A DNA stretch of 64,000 bases from Sediminibacillus massiliensis (GCF_900156915.1 NZ_LT732535.1:2677211-2741210), one strand, 5' to 3'; shown: positions 43,649-56,254, counted from the first letter of the stretch. A program made the numbers and translations. The notes: generated by a model from the letters alone, not told the origin.

Positions 43649-44574
43649 TATTCTCCACTCACCCTTGTTATTTCCAAAATTTCCTCAAGCAACGTAGACA
43701 CTTCATCCACCAGCGCTTCCTCATTTTCCGTTTCTTCTGTGTCAGGAGAAGCTGTCAGCAACCCATCCGCCGTCTTTTGCAGGAAAGAAATATCCCCATT
43801 CGACAGGGAATGACCTTCCACTGCATTGACGAAATAATCCTGGTTTCCATTTATCGTAATCTTCCAAGTAGGAGCATACACTTGCACTTCATTTTCCGTC
43901 GAACTCAAAGCTTGATAATATCCTAATTTGTCGGCGGTCACTTCATCATTTACTTTCAAACTGCCCTTTGAGTAGATATTGGCCACCGCATCGCTTGGTT
44001 TGATCAACTGTTTCGGTTCGCCTTCCTCGATATCCTCCAGCATTGTTTGAATGTAATGCGTCACTTGATTTTGCTCATTCATGATAAATAGTACATAAGC
44101 TGTCTGGCTGTAATATATCGGCAAATCTTGATTGTGCTGGAAAAATATCATCGTATTCGTATCTTCATTCCGGTTCCAAAGATGGTAGTTGGATCCGGAT
44201 AAAACGGTGCTTTCCAACGTTTCCTGGACAAGATCATTCGTCGTGTCTTCACTCAAGGAAATTGGTTCTTCCAATTTGGAATATAGGACATTGCCGTTAA
44301 TGATGGCAGCTTCCTGTTCTGTTTTATCCTCGAGTGTTTCAACGTCTTCCAAAGTAAACTGTTTCCTTTTAGCAGAAATATATGACTCATTGACTGTTTC
44401 ATCAGAAAGATCTTCCAAGCCTTTTATATTATCCGTTATTTTTTCTTCTGTGGAGGAGTCGGAAAGGAGTTCCAAATCCACCTGTTCTCTTTTTTCCACA
44501 AATTCCTGCAGAAGAAAAATATTCAGGATCAAAAAACAGAGGATGAATAATGTCTTAATTTGATTCCATTGCAA
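43648..44574 (-). CDS. walI: WalK regulatory membrane protein WalI (YycI)
   Basis: A 308-residue protein with one N-terminal transmembrane helix ([18 protein letters not shown], residues 8-25) and an extracellular YycI/YycH-like domain. With WalH it restrains WalK at the membrane. The start is TTG at 44574 with GGGGAGG 8 nt upstream; it lies inside the 3' end of walH, an overlap of 20 bp. Sequence divergence of the outer domain is normal for this family. Confidence 0.9.
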   Translation of the reverse strand: MQWNQIKTLFILCFLILNIFLLQEFVEKREQVDLELLSDSSTEEKITDNIKGLEDLSDETVNESYISAKRKQFTLEDVETLEDKTEQEAAIINGNVLYSKLEEPISLSEDTTNDLVQETLESTVLSGSNYHLWNRNEDTNTMIFFQHNQDLPIYYSQTAYVLFIMNEQNQVTHYIQTMLEDIEEGEPKQLIKPSDAVANIYSKGSLKVNDEVTADKLGYYQALSSTENEVQVYAPTWKITINGNQDYFVNAVEGHSLSNGDISFLQKTADGLLTASPDTEETENEEALVDEVSTLLEEILEITRVSGE

Positions 44575-45895
44575 AACCTTGCCCTCCCCTGTCCAATGTT
44601 AAGTCATCCGTTGTCACTACTTCCCAGCCCAGATTGGTTTTAATAAACCACTCTGGAGATAAGATATAGTAGGGATTGTCCGGGGAATCCTTTTCCATGG
44701 TATAACCGATCCCGATATCGACAATGGTTTTAGAACTGTATTCCTTGCTTTCCTGCAAGATTTCCCTGATTTGACTGCCATTTCGCAATGTGACAGTCTG
44801 TCTGCCTTCTTCGAGAGGGGCCCCAAGCTGAATGGTGGGCCTGATATACTCATATGGTTCCTGGTCCCGATAAGTAACCGATATTGTCGATAGGTTATCG
44901 TTATCATAGATAGGCAATCCCTTGTACGCTAAACGATAGGTCACTGTATTACTCGTACTGCTCAACTCGAATAAGTTGAATTCGTAATCCTCTCCTGCCG
45001 TCCAGCCTTCATGGTTGTTGATGAAACTCATGCTTTGGTTGATCAATTCTCTTTCATCCATTTGGACAAAGTCTGTCGTTAGCGGGTTGATGAATTCCAT
45101 ATAATTCGAATTATAGACTTTCATCTCTCTCCTGTCGTCTGTATATGTCTCACCGCCGTTGATAAAATTACTGCGGACAACGGAAGGGTCACGGAACAAT
45201 ACATTAATCAACGGATCAATGTCGATTGACTGTGCATAGAAAGCCTTTCTTTCCAATTCCAGAGACTCTGCAGGCAGATAAAGCGACGGCATGTCTTCTT
45301 GTTCAAAAATCAAATATTCAGCCAGACTGTCCGTGTCGAAAGCATCAGATACCTGGGCTCTGACTCCTGTATTCAATACTTGGGCGGAAATTCCGTTTCC
45401 AGTTTCTGTGTTTAGAAAATAGAGGCGGACAGTCGGCTGGTCATCGACATCCCGATAACTCAGATAAATTCGATTGAAAGCATTTCCCAATATTTCTTCT
45501 TGCTGCTCGGTATTAAATAAATCTTTAATAATATTGGCAGGCAACGGGGTCGGGAAGATCACTTCCATACGTGTGTCCTCAGGAGGCATTTCCTCGTCGG
45601 TGACCGTATTGAAATGATCGAGAGACCATTGCATCATTCCATCAAAAAAATCTTTCTGCTCGCTCTTTTCCATGAATGAATAATGATCACCGGCACGATG
45701 AAAAACAATTTGAGATGGCTCGATAAGACTTCTTTTCGTCTCTTCGATTCCATCTAACTTCGTATTGTATGCGACCTCGTTGTTATCTTCCAGTTCGTCA
45801 TATTCCGGTTGAAAATTCCATATAGCAAAGGTCAGCAGCAAGCTTAGCGCAATAAGACCGACTAAGACTGCAGACTTTATTGCTTCGATACTCAT
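44555..45895 (-). CDS. walH: WalK regulatory membrane protein WalH (YycH)
   Basis: A 446-residue protein with one N-terminal transmembrane helix (residues 5-27, SAVLVGLIALSLLLTFAIW) and a three-domain extracellular part (YycH family). It binds WalK and WalI in the membrane and dampens kinase activity. Its ATG at 45895 overlaps the walK stop by 4 bp (ATGA), showing translational coupling. Confidence 0.92.
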   Translation of the reverse strand: MSIEAIKSAVLVGLIALSLLLTFAIWNFQPEYDELEDNNEVAYNTKLDGIEETKRSLIEPSQIVFHRAGDHYSFMEKSEQKDFFDGMMQWSLDHFNTVTDEEMPPEDTRMEVIFPTPLPANIIKDLFNTEQQEEILGNAFNRIYLSYRDVDDQPTVRLYFLNTETGNGISAQVLNTGVRAQVSDAFDTDSLAEYLIFEQEDMPSLYLPAESLELERKAFYAQSIDIDPLINVLFRDPSVVRSNFINGGETYTDDRREMKVYNSNYMEFINPLTTDFVQMDERELINQSMSFINNHEGWTAGEDYEFNLFELSSTSNTVTYRLAYKGLPIYDNDNLSTISVTYRDQEPYEYIRPTIQLGAPLEEGRQTVTLRNGSQIREILQESKEYSSKTIVDIGIGYTMEKDSPDNPYYILSPEWFIKTNLGWEVVTTDDLTLDRGGQGFAMESN

Positions 45896-47721
45896 TTTGC
45901 ATTCCCCCGCTTCTTCTTCATCAGCGGCAGCGTAAAGAGGACAGTCGTCCCTTTTCCTTCTTTACTCTCAGCCCATATATGCCCTTGGTGACTTTCTACT
46001 ATTTCTTTCGCTATGGCAAGGCCAAGACCTGTTCCCCCAAGTTTTCTTGAACGTGCTTTGTCCGCCCGGTAAAATCTTTCAAAAATCTTATCCAATTTTT
46101 CCGGGGCGATTCCCATCCCTTCATCAGAGATGCTCACCTTGATTCTCATTCTTTCCTTGGATAACCCAAATTTGATTTTTCCTCCTTCAGGGGAGTACTT
46201 AATCGCATTGGAAATAATATTGTCAATTACCTGTGTCATTTTGTCCTTATCAAGCCAGACAAAGATATCTTCATTCGGAAGTTTTCTTTCCAGTATGATA
46301 TCTTCCGACTTATTCATTTCAAAGCGGTCGATGATTTGATGAAAGAAAGACACGAAGTTTACTTTCTCTTTATAGAGATTGCTTTCTTTATGGTCCATCC
46401 TCGACAGCTGAAGAAGATCATTGACAAGCCTTATCATCCTGTCTGTTTCATTTTGTGTTACATCGAGGAACCTCGGAGCGATTTCCTCATCTTTCCATGC
46501 TCCGTCTGTCAGTGCCTCTATATAACTCCGCATGGTGGTCAATGGTGTACGCAGTTCGTGTGAAACGTTCGATACAAATTCCCTGCGTTCCCTTTCGACT
46601 TTCTCCTGTTCGGTAACATCACTTATTACGGTAATAAATCCGGTAACCTGTTCACTTTCATCCAAAACAACGGAGAAGTTAGCCTTAATCAAGAAGAATT
46701 CTTCCTCATCGCTAAAATCGATGATCAATGAGCCTGTTTCCTGGAATTCAGATAGATCAGCGCCTCTTTCTTCCAGATTCAGTACTTCGATCAATTGTTG
46801 GCCTTTTACCTCTTCAAATGTTTTGTTAAGCAGTCTTGCTGCCGGTTCATTGATAAGCGTGACGGTTCCGTCCTTATCAGCCGCCAGGACGCCATCTGAC
46901 ATATTCGACAATACGGAACTAAGTTTCCTTCTTTCCCCTTCTGTCGTCAGATGTGCCAGTCTTAGTTTATCGTTCATATCGTTAAAGGTAGTCGCAAGCT
47001 GGCCGATTTCATCGCCGCCATACACGTTGACTTTTTGGGAAAAGTCTCCGGTTGACATGATTTTAGCCTGCTTTCTCATTTCCGTAATCGGCTTGGTTAT
47101 CGTACGGGCTACGAGTATACCAAGCAATGCGGATATGGTGATGGCAAGAATCGTCCCATTGGCGAAAATCCGGTTGATTTCCTTTAATTGGTCATAGACT
47201 TCTTCGATCGAAGCTTCCATCTTCACAGCTCCGACGGGCTCTCCGCCGTTTTCAATCGGGAAAACCCGGACAAGCGTCCGGTTTTCCGTATTCCGGTTGA
47301 GCATAATGGTCGAGTCGGAACGTCCATATATAAGTGCACGCGTTATTCTTGAATCGCCTGTCACCAGTCTGCCCAGCTGGCTTCTGTCAAGCTGGCTTGT
47401 CCCGATTATCCGTGACTGTTCATCAATTATCTGGATATTGGTGATCTCTTCACTATCGAAATCGTAAAGCAGCTGCTGTATGTCATCCTGAAGTGTCGGG
47501 CCGCTCCCGTCTTCCGGCCGTTCTTTAGCGAACTGTTCTTCGAGATTGTAGGTCAGCAGCCTGACCCGTTCATCGACTGATTCCCTGAAGTTCCCTAACA
47601 GCTCTTCTTCTAGATTTTCGGCAAAATAGGCTCCGATCACTTGAATCGCCAGCAATAATAACAAAATATAAATAATAATGAATTTTAAGCGAATAGACTG
47701 AAAAAAGCCTACTTTCTTCAT
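45892..47721 (-). CDS. walK: Cell-wall sensor histidine kinase WalK
   Basis: A 609-residue essential sensor kinase. Domains: transmembrane helix 1 (about 12-32), extracellular Cache-type domain (about 33-180), helix 2 (about 184-204, ILAITISALLGILVA), HAMP (205-258), PAS (about 265-365), HisKA with phospho-His in FVSNVSHELRTPLTTM (near 384), and ATPase boxes DNIISNAIKYSPEGG, DEGMGIAPEKL and GGTGLGLAIAKEIV. It phosphorylates WalR to control autolysins and wall growth. ATG at 47721 behind AGGAG. Confidence 0.96.
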   Translation of the reverse strand: MKKVGFFQSIRLKFIIIYILLLLLAIQVIGAYFAENLEEELLGNFRESVDERVRLLTYNLEEQFAKERPEDGSGPTLQDDIQQLLYDFDSEEITNIQIIDEQSRIIGTSQLDRSQLGRLVTGDSRITRALIYGRSDSTIMLNRNTENRTLVRVFPIENGGEPVGAVKMEASIEEVYDQLKEINRIFANGTILAITISALLGILVARTITKPITEMRKQAKIMSTGDFSQKVNVYGGDEIGQLATTFNDMNDKLRLAHLTTEGERRKLSSVLSNMSDGVLAADKDGTVTLINEPAARLLNKTFEEVKGQQLIEVLNLEERGADLSEFQETGSLIIDFSDEEEFFLIKANFSVVLDESEQVTGFITVISDVTEQEKVERERREFVSNVSHELRTPLTTMRSYIEALTDGAWKDEEIAPRFLDVTQNETDRMIRLVNDLLQLSRMDHKESNLYKEKVNFVSFFHQIIDRFEMNKSEDIILERKLPNEDIFVWLDKDKMTQVIDNIISNAIKYSPEGGKIKFGLSKERMRIKVSISDEGMGIAPEKLDKIFERFYRADKARSRKLGGTGLGLAIAKEIVESHQGHIWAESKEGKGTTVLFTLPLMKKKRGNAK

Positions 47722-47727
47722 AAAACA

Positions 47728-48432
47728 TTACTCCTGTTCCGGGCTGCGCAAATAATACCCAACACCTCTTCGTGTCACAATCCAAACTGGTGTACTAGGA
47801 TTATCCTCTATCTTTTCTCTAAGCCGGCGAACTGTAACATCTACAGTACGGACGTCTCCGTAATAGTCATATCCCCAAACGGTCTCAAGCAAATGTTCTC
47901 TGGTCATCACCTGGCCGATATGTTTGGCAAGATAATGAAGAAGTTCGAATTCCCGGTGGGTCAATTCTACTTGGCTTCCATCTCTTGTCACCGTATAGGC
48001 ATCAGGGTGAATGACCAGGCTGCCGATTTTGATGTCCTTATTGGCTTTTGCATTGTCTTCCGGTACCACTTGCTGTCTTCTAAGGTTTGCTTTAACCCTT
48101 GCGATCACTTCCCTGTTGCTGAACGGTTTGGTGACATAGTCATCTGCTCCAAGTTCCAGCCCGAGCACTTTGTCAATCTCAGCATCTTTTGCAGTGATCA
48201 TGATAATCGGCATCGTGTGGTTTTTTCTTATTTCACGGCAGACTTCATTTCCATCCTTGTTTGGAAGCATGATGTCAAGCAGCAATAAGTCCGGGTTTTC
48301 TTTTTCTGTCAATTCAATCGCTTCGTCCCCGTCATATGCACATACTACATCATATCCTTCTTTCTCGAGGTTGAATTTCAATATATCTGCAATCGGTTTT
48401 TCGTCGTCTACTACAAGAATCTTCTGACTCAT
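47728..48432 (-). CDS. walR: Essential response regulator WalR
   Basis: A 234-residue OmpR-type regulator. The receiver has the acid pocket VVDDEKP, phosphoacceptor Asp in [13 protein letters not shown] (near residue 53) and Lys in [12 protein letters not shown]. The winged-helix domain ends with [19 protein letters not shown]...TRRGVGYYL (as motif). WalR with WalK controls peptidoglycan hydrolase genes through TGTWAH direct repeats. ATG at 48432 is preferred to the longer open frame because it matches the family start [14 protein letters not shown]. First gene of the wal operon. Confidence 0.96.
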   Translation of the reverse strand: MSQKILVVDDEKPIADILKFNLEKEGYDVVCAYDGDEAIELTEKENPDLLLLDIMLPNKDGNEVCREIRKNHTMPIIMITAKDAEIDKVLGLELGADDYVTKPFSNREVIARVKANLRRQQVVPEDNAKANKDIKIGSLVIHPDAYTVTRDGSQVELTHREFELLHYLAKHIGQVMTREHLLETVWGYDYYGDVRTVDVTVRRLREKIEDNPSTPVWIVTRRGVGYYLRSPEQE

Positions 48433-48731
48433 GTATTTCACATCCCTTTTCCGCATACTTATGATAATGACATTCTATCGCATTTCTTTCTGATTGTCTT
48501 TGTAATTACCCAGACTGCCGGAATTCCTCCCGTAGACAAGTAACTGTACAAAAGCCCTTGTCATCAGTTTGACAAGGGCTGCATTGGTGTAATAATCATC
48601 GTTGTTATTTATTTATCAGCATTACATAACGGGCTGTTTTCTTATGAAATAGATATAATCTATCTCTCTTATTTTACTATCATCAGGGACATTTTGTCTA
48701 GTCCATGTATTTATATGTCAGCCTTTGACGA
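48433..48731. other. Intergenic region upstream of walR
   Basis: About 300 bp with the purA terminator (48551-48583) and the presumed walR promoter. A weak candidate on the minus strand is AAGACA-N17-TAGAAT. No gene seen. Confidence 0.4.
48551..48583 (-). terminator. Terminator after purA
   Basis: Minus strand AGCCCTTGTCA-AACTGA-TGACAAGGGCTTTTG, 150 nt past the purA stop. Confidence 0.7.
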
Positions 48732-50036
<1,305 letters not shown>

Positions 50037-50065
50037 TTAATTTATTCGTTATGTTTGACAAAGTT

Positions 50066-50143
50066 AGTTTATCAATCAATATCAACTGTGTCAATTGAAC
50101 ATACGAACATTAATCGAATACAATTAAAATTTCGTTCGTATTA
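50066..50143 (-). promoter_or_regulatory. purA promoter with PurBox-like pair
   Basis: Minus strand: TTGACA (50089-50094), 17 bp, TAAACT (50066-50071). Just upstream are two inverted CGAAC cores, ACATACGAACATT on the plus strand (50099-50111) and TAATACGAACGAA on the minus strand (50131-50143), 19 bp apart. They resemble the inverted PurBoxes bound by the purine repressor PurR. Confidence 0.55.
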
Positions 50144-50156
50144 ACTAGATTTCAAG

Positions 50157-50185
50157 AAAAAAAACAGGCATAGTTTGCCTGCTTG
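50157..50185 (-). terminator. Terminator after dnaC
   Basis: Minus strand AAGCAGGCAAACTATGCCTGTTTTTTTT. Confidence 0.8.
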
Positions 50186-50200
50186 TTTCTTACTAGAATA

Positions 50201-51583
50201 TTAAGTTCCCGCCCCGGCTGCTCCAACGGGAGGAATATCGCTCTCTTGATAACGATGATCCAAATCTACGAATTTATTATACTCTTTCACAAAAGCCAGC
50301 TCTACAGTGCCGACCGGGCCGTTACGTTGTTTTGCAAGTATGATTTCAATGATATTCTGCTTCTCTGATTCCTGATCATAGTAATCATCCCGGTATAAGA
50401 ACCCGACAATGTCGGCATCCTGCTCAATACTTCCGGATTCCCGCAAGTCGGACATCATTGGTCGTTTGTCCTGACGGGATTCCACACCACGGGATAACTG
50501 AGAAAGGGCGATCAGCGGTACATTCAATTCTCTTGCCAAGGCCTTCAAGGACCTGGAAATCTCTGAAACTTCCTGCTGTCTGTTTTCCTTGGAATTGGCG
50601 CTTCCCTGGATCAACTGCAGGTAATCGATCAATATCATGCCAAGGCCATGCTCTTGCTTCAACCTTCTACATTTGCTTCTGATTTCGCTGACACGGATAC
50701 CAGGGGTGTCATCAATAAAAATTCCGGCGTTTGAGAGACTCCCCATTGCCATGGTCAGTTTGCCCCAGTCCTCCGCTTCAAGACTTCCTGTTCTGAGCCG
50801 CTGTGCATCAATATTCCCTTCCGCACAAAGCATACGGGACACCAGCTGGTCAGCTCCCATCTCGAGACTGAAGATGGCAACATTCTCTTCGGCGTGGATT
50901 GCGACATTCTGGGCAATATTAAGAGCGAATGCCGTTTTCCCTACAGATGGACGGGCTGCGATGATAATCAAATCGTTTCGCTGGAAGCCGGAAGTGATCT
51001 GGTCAAGATCCCGGTATCCAGTGCCGATTCCCGTAATCGCCGCATTGTGTTGGTGTAGCTGTTCGATATTATCATAGACATCTATTAAGACATCTTTTAT
51101 ATTTTGAAACGCCCCGGAATTCTTCCGTTGCGATACTTCGAGGATGTTTTTTTCCGCTTCGTTCAAAACGTCACTTACTTCATCTTCCTTCGAAAAACTG
51201 TCTGTGACGATATCTGTTGCTGTGCGGATCAGCCTTCTTAACAAAGCTTTCTCTTCAACAATCTTACTGTAGTATTCTATATTCGCTGCTGTCGGTACAG
51301 AATTGGCCAAATCACTCAAATAAGAGACTCCACCCACTTCATCCAAAACTTTGGCATTGGACAGGGCAGTTGTCACTGTAACCAAATCGATAGGTTCCCC
51401 TTTGTCCGACAGATTCATCATCACACCAAAAATTCTTTGATGGCTGGCACGGTAAAAGTCGTCTGCCATTAATACCTCGGATGCTCTCGACAAAGCATCA
51501 GGCTCCAAAAAAATTGCTCCCAAAACAGCCTGTTCTGCTTCGATATTATGAGGGGGTGTACGGTCATTCCATACTTCACTCAT
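50201..51583 (-). CDS. dnaC: Replicative DNA helicase (DnaB-type, called DnaC in Bacillus)
   Basis: A 460-residue hexameric helicase. The N-terminal domain (PPHNIEAEQAVLGAIFLEPDAL) is joined to a RecA-like motor with Walker A in IIAARPSVGKTAFALN (near residue 205), Walker B in MILIDYLQLI, and the arginine-containing C-terminal GSIEQDADIVGFLYRDDYY. It unwinds DNA at the fork, loaded via DnaI/DnaB in Bacilli. ATG at 51583 is chosen for AAAGGAGG; the longer open frame is not supported. No intein is present. Confidence 0.96.
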   Translation of the reverse strand: MSEVWNDRTPPHNIEAEQAVLGAIFLEPDALSRASEVLMADDFYRASHQRIFGVMMNLSDKGEPIDLVTVTTALSNAKVLDEVGGVSYLSDLANSVPTAANIEYYSKIVEEKALLRRLIRTATDIVTDSFSKEDEVSDVLNEAEKNILEVSQRKNSGAFQNIKDVLIDVYDNIEQLHQHNAAITGIGTGYRDLDQITSGFQRNDLIIIAARPSVGKTAFALNIAQNVAIHAEENVAIFSLEMGADQLVSRMLCAEGNIDAQRLRTGSLEAEDWGKLTMAMGSLSNAGIFIDDTPGIRVSEIRSKCRRLKQEHGLGMILIDYLQLIQGSANSKENRQQEVSEISRSLKALARELNVPLIALSQLSRGVESRQDKRPMMSDLRESGSIEQDADIVGFLYRDDYYDQESEKQNIIEIILAKQRNGPVGTVELAFVKEYNKFVDLDHRYQESDIPPVGAAGAGT

Positions 51584-51706
51584 TGCTGTTCCTCCTTTAA
51601 TTTTGGGAAGAGAAAGTGAGCTGCCATCCACTCAAGTGGAAAAGCAGCTCCTATTTGAAAACTTTTAAATCAGATACTAGTTTTATATGATCTGAATCTG
51701 TTTTTA

Positions 51707-52153
51707 TTACTCTTCTGTCACGTGAACTTTCACGGTTCCTGTCACTTCCGGATGGATTTTCACAGGAACATTTGTATAACCCATAGCGCGGATCGGATTA
51801 TCCAATTCAATTTTTCGCTTATCTAACTTGATTTTATGGGTTTTCTTCAATTCTTCGGCAATTTGTTTGCTCGTTATGGATCCGAACAATCTGCCGCCTT
51901 CCCCTGATTTTGCTTTCAGCTCAACCGTCAGGTCAGCCAGTTGCTCTTTCAATCGTTTCGCTTCGTTCACTTCTTCTTGTTCTTGCTGTTTTTCTTTGTT
52001 TTTCTGGGCTTCCAATGCCTTCATGTTTCCACCGGTGGCTTCCACAGCCATGTTGTTTTTCAAAAGATAATTACGGGCATATCCGTCAGAAACATTCTTC
52101 ACTTCACCTTTTTTGCCTTTACCTTTTACGTCTTTCACGAAGATTACTTTCAT
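51707..52153 (-). CDS. rplI: 50S ribosomal protein L9
   Basis: A 148-residue L9 with both domains: [30 protein letters not shown] (N-domain, as motif), a long linker helix rich in Lys/Glu/Gln, and a C-domain ending VKVHVTEE. It binds 23S rRNA near the L1 stalk. Its ATG at 52153 overlaps the gdpP stop by 4 bp. Order rplI-gdpP-yybS is conserved in Bacillaceae. Confidence 0.96.
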   Translation of the reverse strand: MKVIFVKDVKGKGKKGEVKNVSDGYARNYLLKNNMAVEATGGNMKALEAQKNKEKQQEQEEVNEAKRLKEQLADLTVELKAKSGEGGRLFGSITSKQIAEELKKTHKIKLDKRKIELDNPIRAMGYTNVPVKIHPEVTGTVKVHVTEE

Positions 52154-54123
52154 TCTGAGTCTCCCCCTTCAAAATACTCATCGATAATCTCTTTCAACTG
52201 GATGCTTGCATCCTCAATTGTTGTGTCATCTAACTGGGTGGCGGCATTCGTCAGATGCCCGCCTCCATTCATTCTTTCCATGATCACCTGGACGTTCACA
52301 TCACCGAGCGATCTGGCACTGATTCCAATCCGGTCATCCGACCTTTCGGAAATGACAAAGGAAGCTACAATGCCACTCATGGTAAGCAGTGTATCGGCAG
52401 CTTGCGCAATGAGGACCGGACTGAATGTTTCTCCCGGTTCACCCTCAGATATCGCAATCCCGTCACGGTATATCTCCGTATGTTCAATCAAACGGCTCCG
52501 CTTCACAAATACATCCAGTTCTTCCTTCATAAACTTCTGCACCAATACGGTGTCGGCGCCTTTTGACCTCAAATAGGAAGCTGCATCGAATGTACGGGAA
52601 CCAGTCCTAAGTGTAAAGCTTTTCGTATCAACGATGATACCCGCCAACAGTGCGGTCGATTCCAACATGCTCAATTTAAGATTTTTCGGCTGGTACTCAA
52701 GCAGCTCCGTCACCAACTCAGCAGTAGAAGAAGCATATGGTTCCATATAGACGAGCGTTGGATGATTGATGAATTCCTCTGCACGGCGATGGTGGTCGAT
52801 CACGACAACATGCTCTGTTTTGCTGAGCAGTTTCTCTTCGGCGACCATGGAAGGTTTGTGCGTATCGACAACTACCAGCAGCGTGTTTTTCGTAACTGTG
52901 TCCAATGCATCGTCAGGATCTACAAAGTAATTGCTCAATTCCTCATTCGCATTGATTTCTTCTACCAAGCGCTGAACTCCTGTATCGATGTCCTCAGGGT
53001 CCATAATGATTCTCCCAAGTACATCGTTGGCCTGGGCTATTTTCAAAATACCTATAGCAGAACCGATCGAGTCCATATCGGGTGACTTGTGACCCATAAT
53101 TAAAACCTGATCACTTTCCTTGACAAGTTCTTTCATGGCATGGGAAATAACGCGGGCCCGGACTCTCGTACGTTTTTCCATCGGATTTGTTTTTCCGCCA
53201 TAGAAACGCACCTTTCCTGATTCTTCTTTAATGGCAACCTGGTCTCCACCACGGCCCAAGGCAAGATCGAGACTCGACTGGGCAAGTTCTCCGAGAGAAG
53301 GGATGGATACCCCGCCAAGACCGACGCCGATACTCAGGGTCAATGGAACATTTTTATCGGAAATCAGTTCTCTGACTTCATCTAAAATTTCAAATTTGGT
53401 TTTCTCGAGCCGGCCTAGAATCTGCTGATTCATAACGGCAAGGAAACGTTCTTGTGAAGTTCTTTTCAAATAAATCCCGTAATCAGTCGACCATTCATTC
53501 AAAATCGACGTGACTTTCGAGTTTATTTGGCTTTTTGCTGTATCATCCATCGCCTGGGTAATTTCTTCATAGTTATCCAGAAAGATGATGCCGATCACAG
53601 TCTGTTCATTATGATATAGGTTCTGGATTTCTGTCTGCTTGGTTCGGTCGAAAAAGTAAAGGAGCCTTTCATCGCGTTTATAGAGCACCTGAAACTTGTA
53701 ATCAGCAATCCCAAGCCATATTTCATTTTTATTATCCTTTATTTGCGGTATCAACTCATCCGACAGGTCGCTGAGCGGTTTTCCGACAAGTGTATCTTCT
53801 TCTTTCAACCGGTTCATATAAGGATTCGTCCATTCAATAAGATAATCCTCACTGAACAGCACAATCCCAATCGGCATTTCGAGCAATGCTTCTTCCCCGA
53901 CCTTTTTGACCCGGTAGGAAAGCGTCGAAATATACTCCTCTGTTTCATTGATCAATACTTGTTCCTGCCTAATGCTATAAAACAAAGAGGCCGCCAAAAA
54001 AACAGTCATGATAATGCCCAGCATCCATTGATAATACCAAATCAGTACAAGGAATACTAAGCACAAAGAATAAATCACCAGCAGATGACTGCCCATTTTT
54101 GGCTTTTTAAATTGTTCCGGCAT
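52150..54123 (-). CDS. gdpP: Cyclic-di-AMP phosphodiesterase GdpP
   Basis: A 657-residue membrane enzyme. Two N-terminal helices (about residues 13-52) are followed by a haem-binding PAS domain, a degenerate GGDEF domain (about 170-300) and the DHH-DHHA1 phosphodiesterase. The metal sites are [16 protein letters not shown] (near 345), VVDTHKPSM and [11 protein letters not shown]; the DHHA1 end is [16 protein letters not shown]. It degrades c-di-AMP, which controls potassium and osmolyte uptake, important in a salt-loving bacterium. ATG at 54123 behind GGAG. Confidence 0.95.
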   Translation of the reverse strand: MPEQFKKPKMGSHLLVIYSLCLVFLVLIWYYQWMLGIIMTVFLAASLFYSIRQEQVLINETEEYISTLSYRVKKVGEEALLEMPIGIVLFSEDYLIEWTNPYMNRLKEEDTLVGKPLSDLSDELIPQIKDNKNEIWLGIADYKFQVLYKRDERLLYFFDRTKQTEIQNLYHNEQTVIGIIFLDNYEEITQAMDDTAKSQINSKVTSILNEWSTDYGIYLKRTSQERFLAVMNQQILGRLEKTKFEILDEVRELISDKNVPLTLSIGVGLGGVSIPSLGELAQSSLDLALGRGGDQVAIKEESGKVRFYGGKTNPMEKRTRVRARVISHAMKELVKESDQVLIMGHKSPDMDSIGSAIGILKIAQANDVLGRIIMDPEDIDTGVQRLVEEINANEELSNYFVDPDDALDTVTKNTLLVVVDTHKPSMVAEEKLLSKTEHVVVIDHHRRAEEFINHPTLVYMEPYASSTAELVTELLEYQPKNLKLSMLESTALLAGIIVDTKSFTLRTGSRTFDAASYLRSKGADTVLVQKFMKEELDVFVKRSRLIEHTEIYRDGIAISEGEPGETFSPVLIAQAADTLLTMSGIVASFVISERSDDRIGISARSLGDVNVQVIMERMNGGGHLTNAATQLDDTTIEDASIQLKEIIDEYFEGGDSE

Positions 54124-54154
54124 AAAAGTCAGCTCCTAAATCTCTTTTCTGAGC

Positions 54155-55099
54155 TTAATTTTGATTATTATTCAATCTATCTCTTAATTGGAATCCTAAA
54201 TCAATTATACCTAAGATTCTCATAAGATACAGTCCTATAATAGGAAAAAGAATAACAATTATAATAGCAATAATTGGTAGTGCCTTCGTTGATTTTTTGT
54301 TTTTTGCATAAAAGAATACAAAAGACAACCCCTGCAAAGCTATAAACAATCCTGCCAAATGGACAACGTTGTCAGCCCCTGTATAGAGAGCAGAACCAGG
54401 TTCCGACATTATCCAGGTGACCAAAAGACCGCCAAAATAAATCCATAGGACGGCCAGTGGAAGTCTGAAGTTCCGGAATGGCGGAAACTTCAGCTCTTGT
54501 TTGTCCAAGCGGTTAATCAGTCTATATCCAATCCACTGGGTTAGAAAACCAAAGAAAACAGCAATGACAACCAGAATTACCGGCAGCAGATTGATCACTT
54601 GATTCATCTGATCGGTGATCATGCTCATATCCTGTTCCGTTAGATTCATGCCCAAATCGGTCAATAATTGCTGGCTTGTCTCCATCGATTCCTCTACAGA
54701 CTGATTGATTTCCTGGACAATATTGATGGAAAACAACCATTGAATATAGATGAAAGTTGTAACCAGCCCTATTACAAAGCCAATACTGCCTCTAGCCCAC
54801 GTTTCATATGGACTCAACCTTTGGTGAATGGCACTCCCGATCAGTCCTCCTCCCAATCCAGCCATAACGGTTAGGGGGAAAGAAACAACTGTGACAAACA
54901 AGGAAGAAACCATGGCGGCTGCGACCACCATCATGGCTGCGGGTTTCCAGCCTTGTCTCGACGCAAAGAGGAGAAATGGCAAAGGAAGAATAAATAGAGC
55001 AATCATTTCCAGAAAGGGGACGAAGATAGTGATAAATAATAATAGTAAATAAAGAGCAGTTAATACTGCACCCTGTTTTAATAATGTTTGATTCTTCAC
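54155..55099 (-). CDS. yybS: DUF2232 membrane protein YybS
   Basis: A 314-residue polytopic protein with about eight hydrophobic segments and a basic C-terminus ending in LRDRLNNNQN. It belongs to DUF2232, whose members resemble the substrate-capture subunit of energy-coupling transporters; function is not established. The GTG at 55099 follows GAGGTG at 8 nt. It lies 31 nt upstream of gdpP and should be co-transcribed with gdpP and rplI. Confidence 0.9.
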   Translation of the reverse strand: MKNQTLLKQGAVLTALYLLLLFITIFVPFLEMIALFILPLPFLLFASRQGWKPAAMMVVAAAMVSSLFVTVVSFPLTVMAGLGGGLIGSAIHQRLSPYETWARGSIGFVIGLVTTFIYIQWLFSINIVQEINQSVEESMETSQQLLTDLGMNLTEQDMSMITDQMNQVINLLPVILVVIAVFFGFLTQWIGYRLINRLDKQELKFPPFRNFRLPLAVLWIYFGGLLVTWIMSEPGSALYTGADNVVHLAGLFIALQGLSFVFFYAKNKKSTKALPIIAIIIVILFPIIGLYLMRILGIIDLGFQLRDRLNNNQN

Positions 55100-55449
55100 T
55101 TATGTGGCACCTCGTTCGTTCAACTCATTCTGCTACCTAAAAAAGAAAACCTTCCAGTTCTCTTTCAAGCAACATCCTTATTTCAGAAAAAGCACAGCTC
55201 CTGTGTGCTGTGCTGACTAGATTATCAGGATGCCTGGATACATATCCGGCATTACTTTTCCTTTCGTCTACTAACCGATTATAAACGATACAAACGGACA
55301 TTTACAAATCATACTTATTCTATCTCCAATAGATATGAAAAAACGATGACTGGAAATATATCCGAAAAAGACCGCTTCTCCATTTACTTATTTGTCGATT
55401 CTTAGTAAGCTAACGTTATCTTAAAAAGTAGAAAGGATGGGGAGCAGAC
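55100..55449. other. Divergent promoter region of yybS and the HAD gene
   Basis: About 350 bp without a protein frame. It contains one short hairpin (AGCACAGCTCCTGTGTGCTGTGCT at about 55190-55213) with no T run. No operator recognised. Confidence 0.4.
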
Positions 55450-56241
55450 ATGTTGAAAGCAATCCTTTTTGATTTGGATGATACGCTGCTTTGGGACAAA
55501 AAAAGTGTGGAAGCTGCATTTTCTGCAACGTGCCAGTTAGCAGCTCAGAGATATGACATTGATCCCGGACAATTGGAACAAGCCGTAAGGGAACACGCGA
55601 GGGAGTTATATGCTTCCTATGAAACCTATGAGTTCACCAAAATGATAGGCATCAATCCGTTTGAAGGTTTATGGGGAAACTTTCTCGACGAGGAAGACAA
55701 TTTTCGCAAAATGAAAGAAATCGTTCCCATCTACCGGAAAGACGCCTGGAGAAAGGGACTGCAATCCCTTGGAATCGACGACCGGGAATTCGCCTATGAA
55801 TTGGCAGAAAGGTTCCCTGTCGAAAGGAAGAAACATCCTTTTACATATGAAGAAACTTTTGAGGTTCTTGATAACCTTCATGGGAAATACAAGCTTTTGC
55901 TGCTAACCAATGGTTCGCCAGATTTGCAAAATACGAAGCTGGAGCTCACACCGGAAATCGGTCCCTACTTCGACAGCATCATCATCTCCGGTGGTTTCGG
56001 TAAAGGCAAACCCGATCCTTCCATTTTCGAGCATGCCCTTGAGAGTTTATCTATCCATAAGGAGGAAGCAGTGATGGTCGGCGATAACTTGATGACAGAT
56101 ATACTCGGTGCTTCCCGTGCCGGAATCAGGTCCGTCTGGATCAACCGCAACCACAAGGCTGCAGGTGATGTGACGCCTACCTTTGAAATCAACCATCTCA
56201 ATGAGCTTTTTCCCATTCTTGATAAAATTAACCAGGAATGA
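55450..56241 (+). CDS. HAD-superfamily hydrolase
   Basis: A 263-residue HAD-IA phosphatase. Motif I is [11 protein letters not shown] (residues 6-16, nucleophile Asp), motif [11 protein letters not shown] (near 158), motif III Lys in [16 protein letters not shown], and motif [16 protein letters not shown]. The long helical cap between motifs I and II is of the C1 type, like YjjG/PynA nucleotidases or phosphoglycolate phosphatases. ATG at 55450 behind AAAGGATGGGGAG. Single gene with a strong terminator. Substrate not predictable. Confidence 0.87.
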   Translation: MLKAILFDLDDTLLWDKKSVEAAFSATCQLAAQRYDIDPGQLEQAVREHARELYASYETYEFTKMIGINPFEGLWGNFLDEEDNFRKMKEIVPIYRKDAWRKGLQSLGIDDREFAYELAERFPVERKKHPFTYEETFEVLDNLHGKYKLLLLTNGSPDLQNTKLELTPEIGPYFDSIIISGGFGKGKPDPSIFEHALESLSIHKEEAVMVGDNLMTDILGASRAGIRSVWINRNHKAAGDVTPTFEINHLNELFPILDKINQE

Positions 56242-56254
56242 CTTCTACACATAA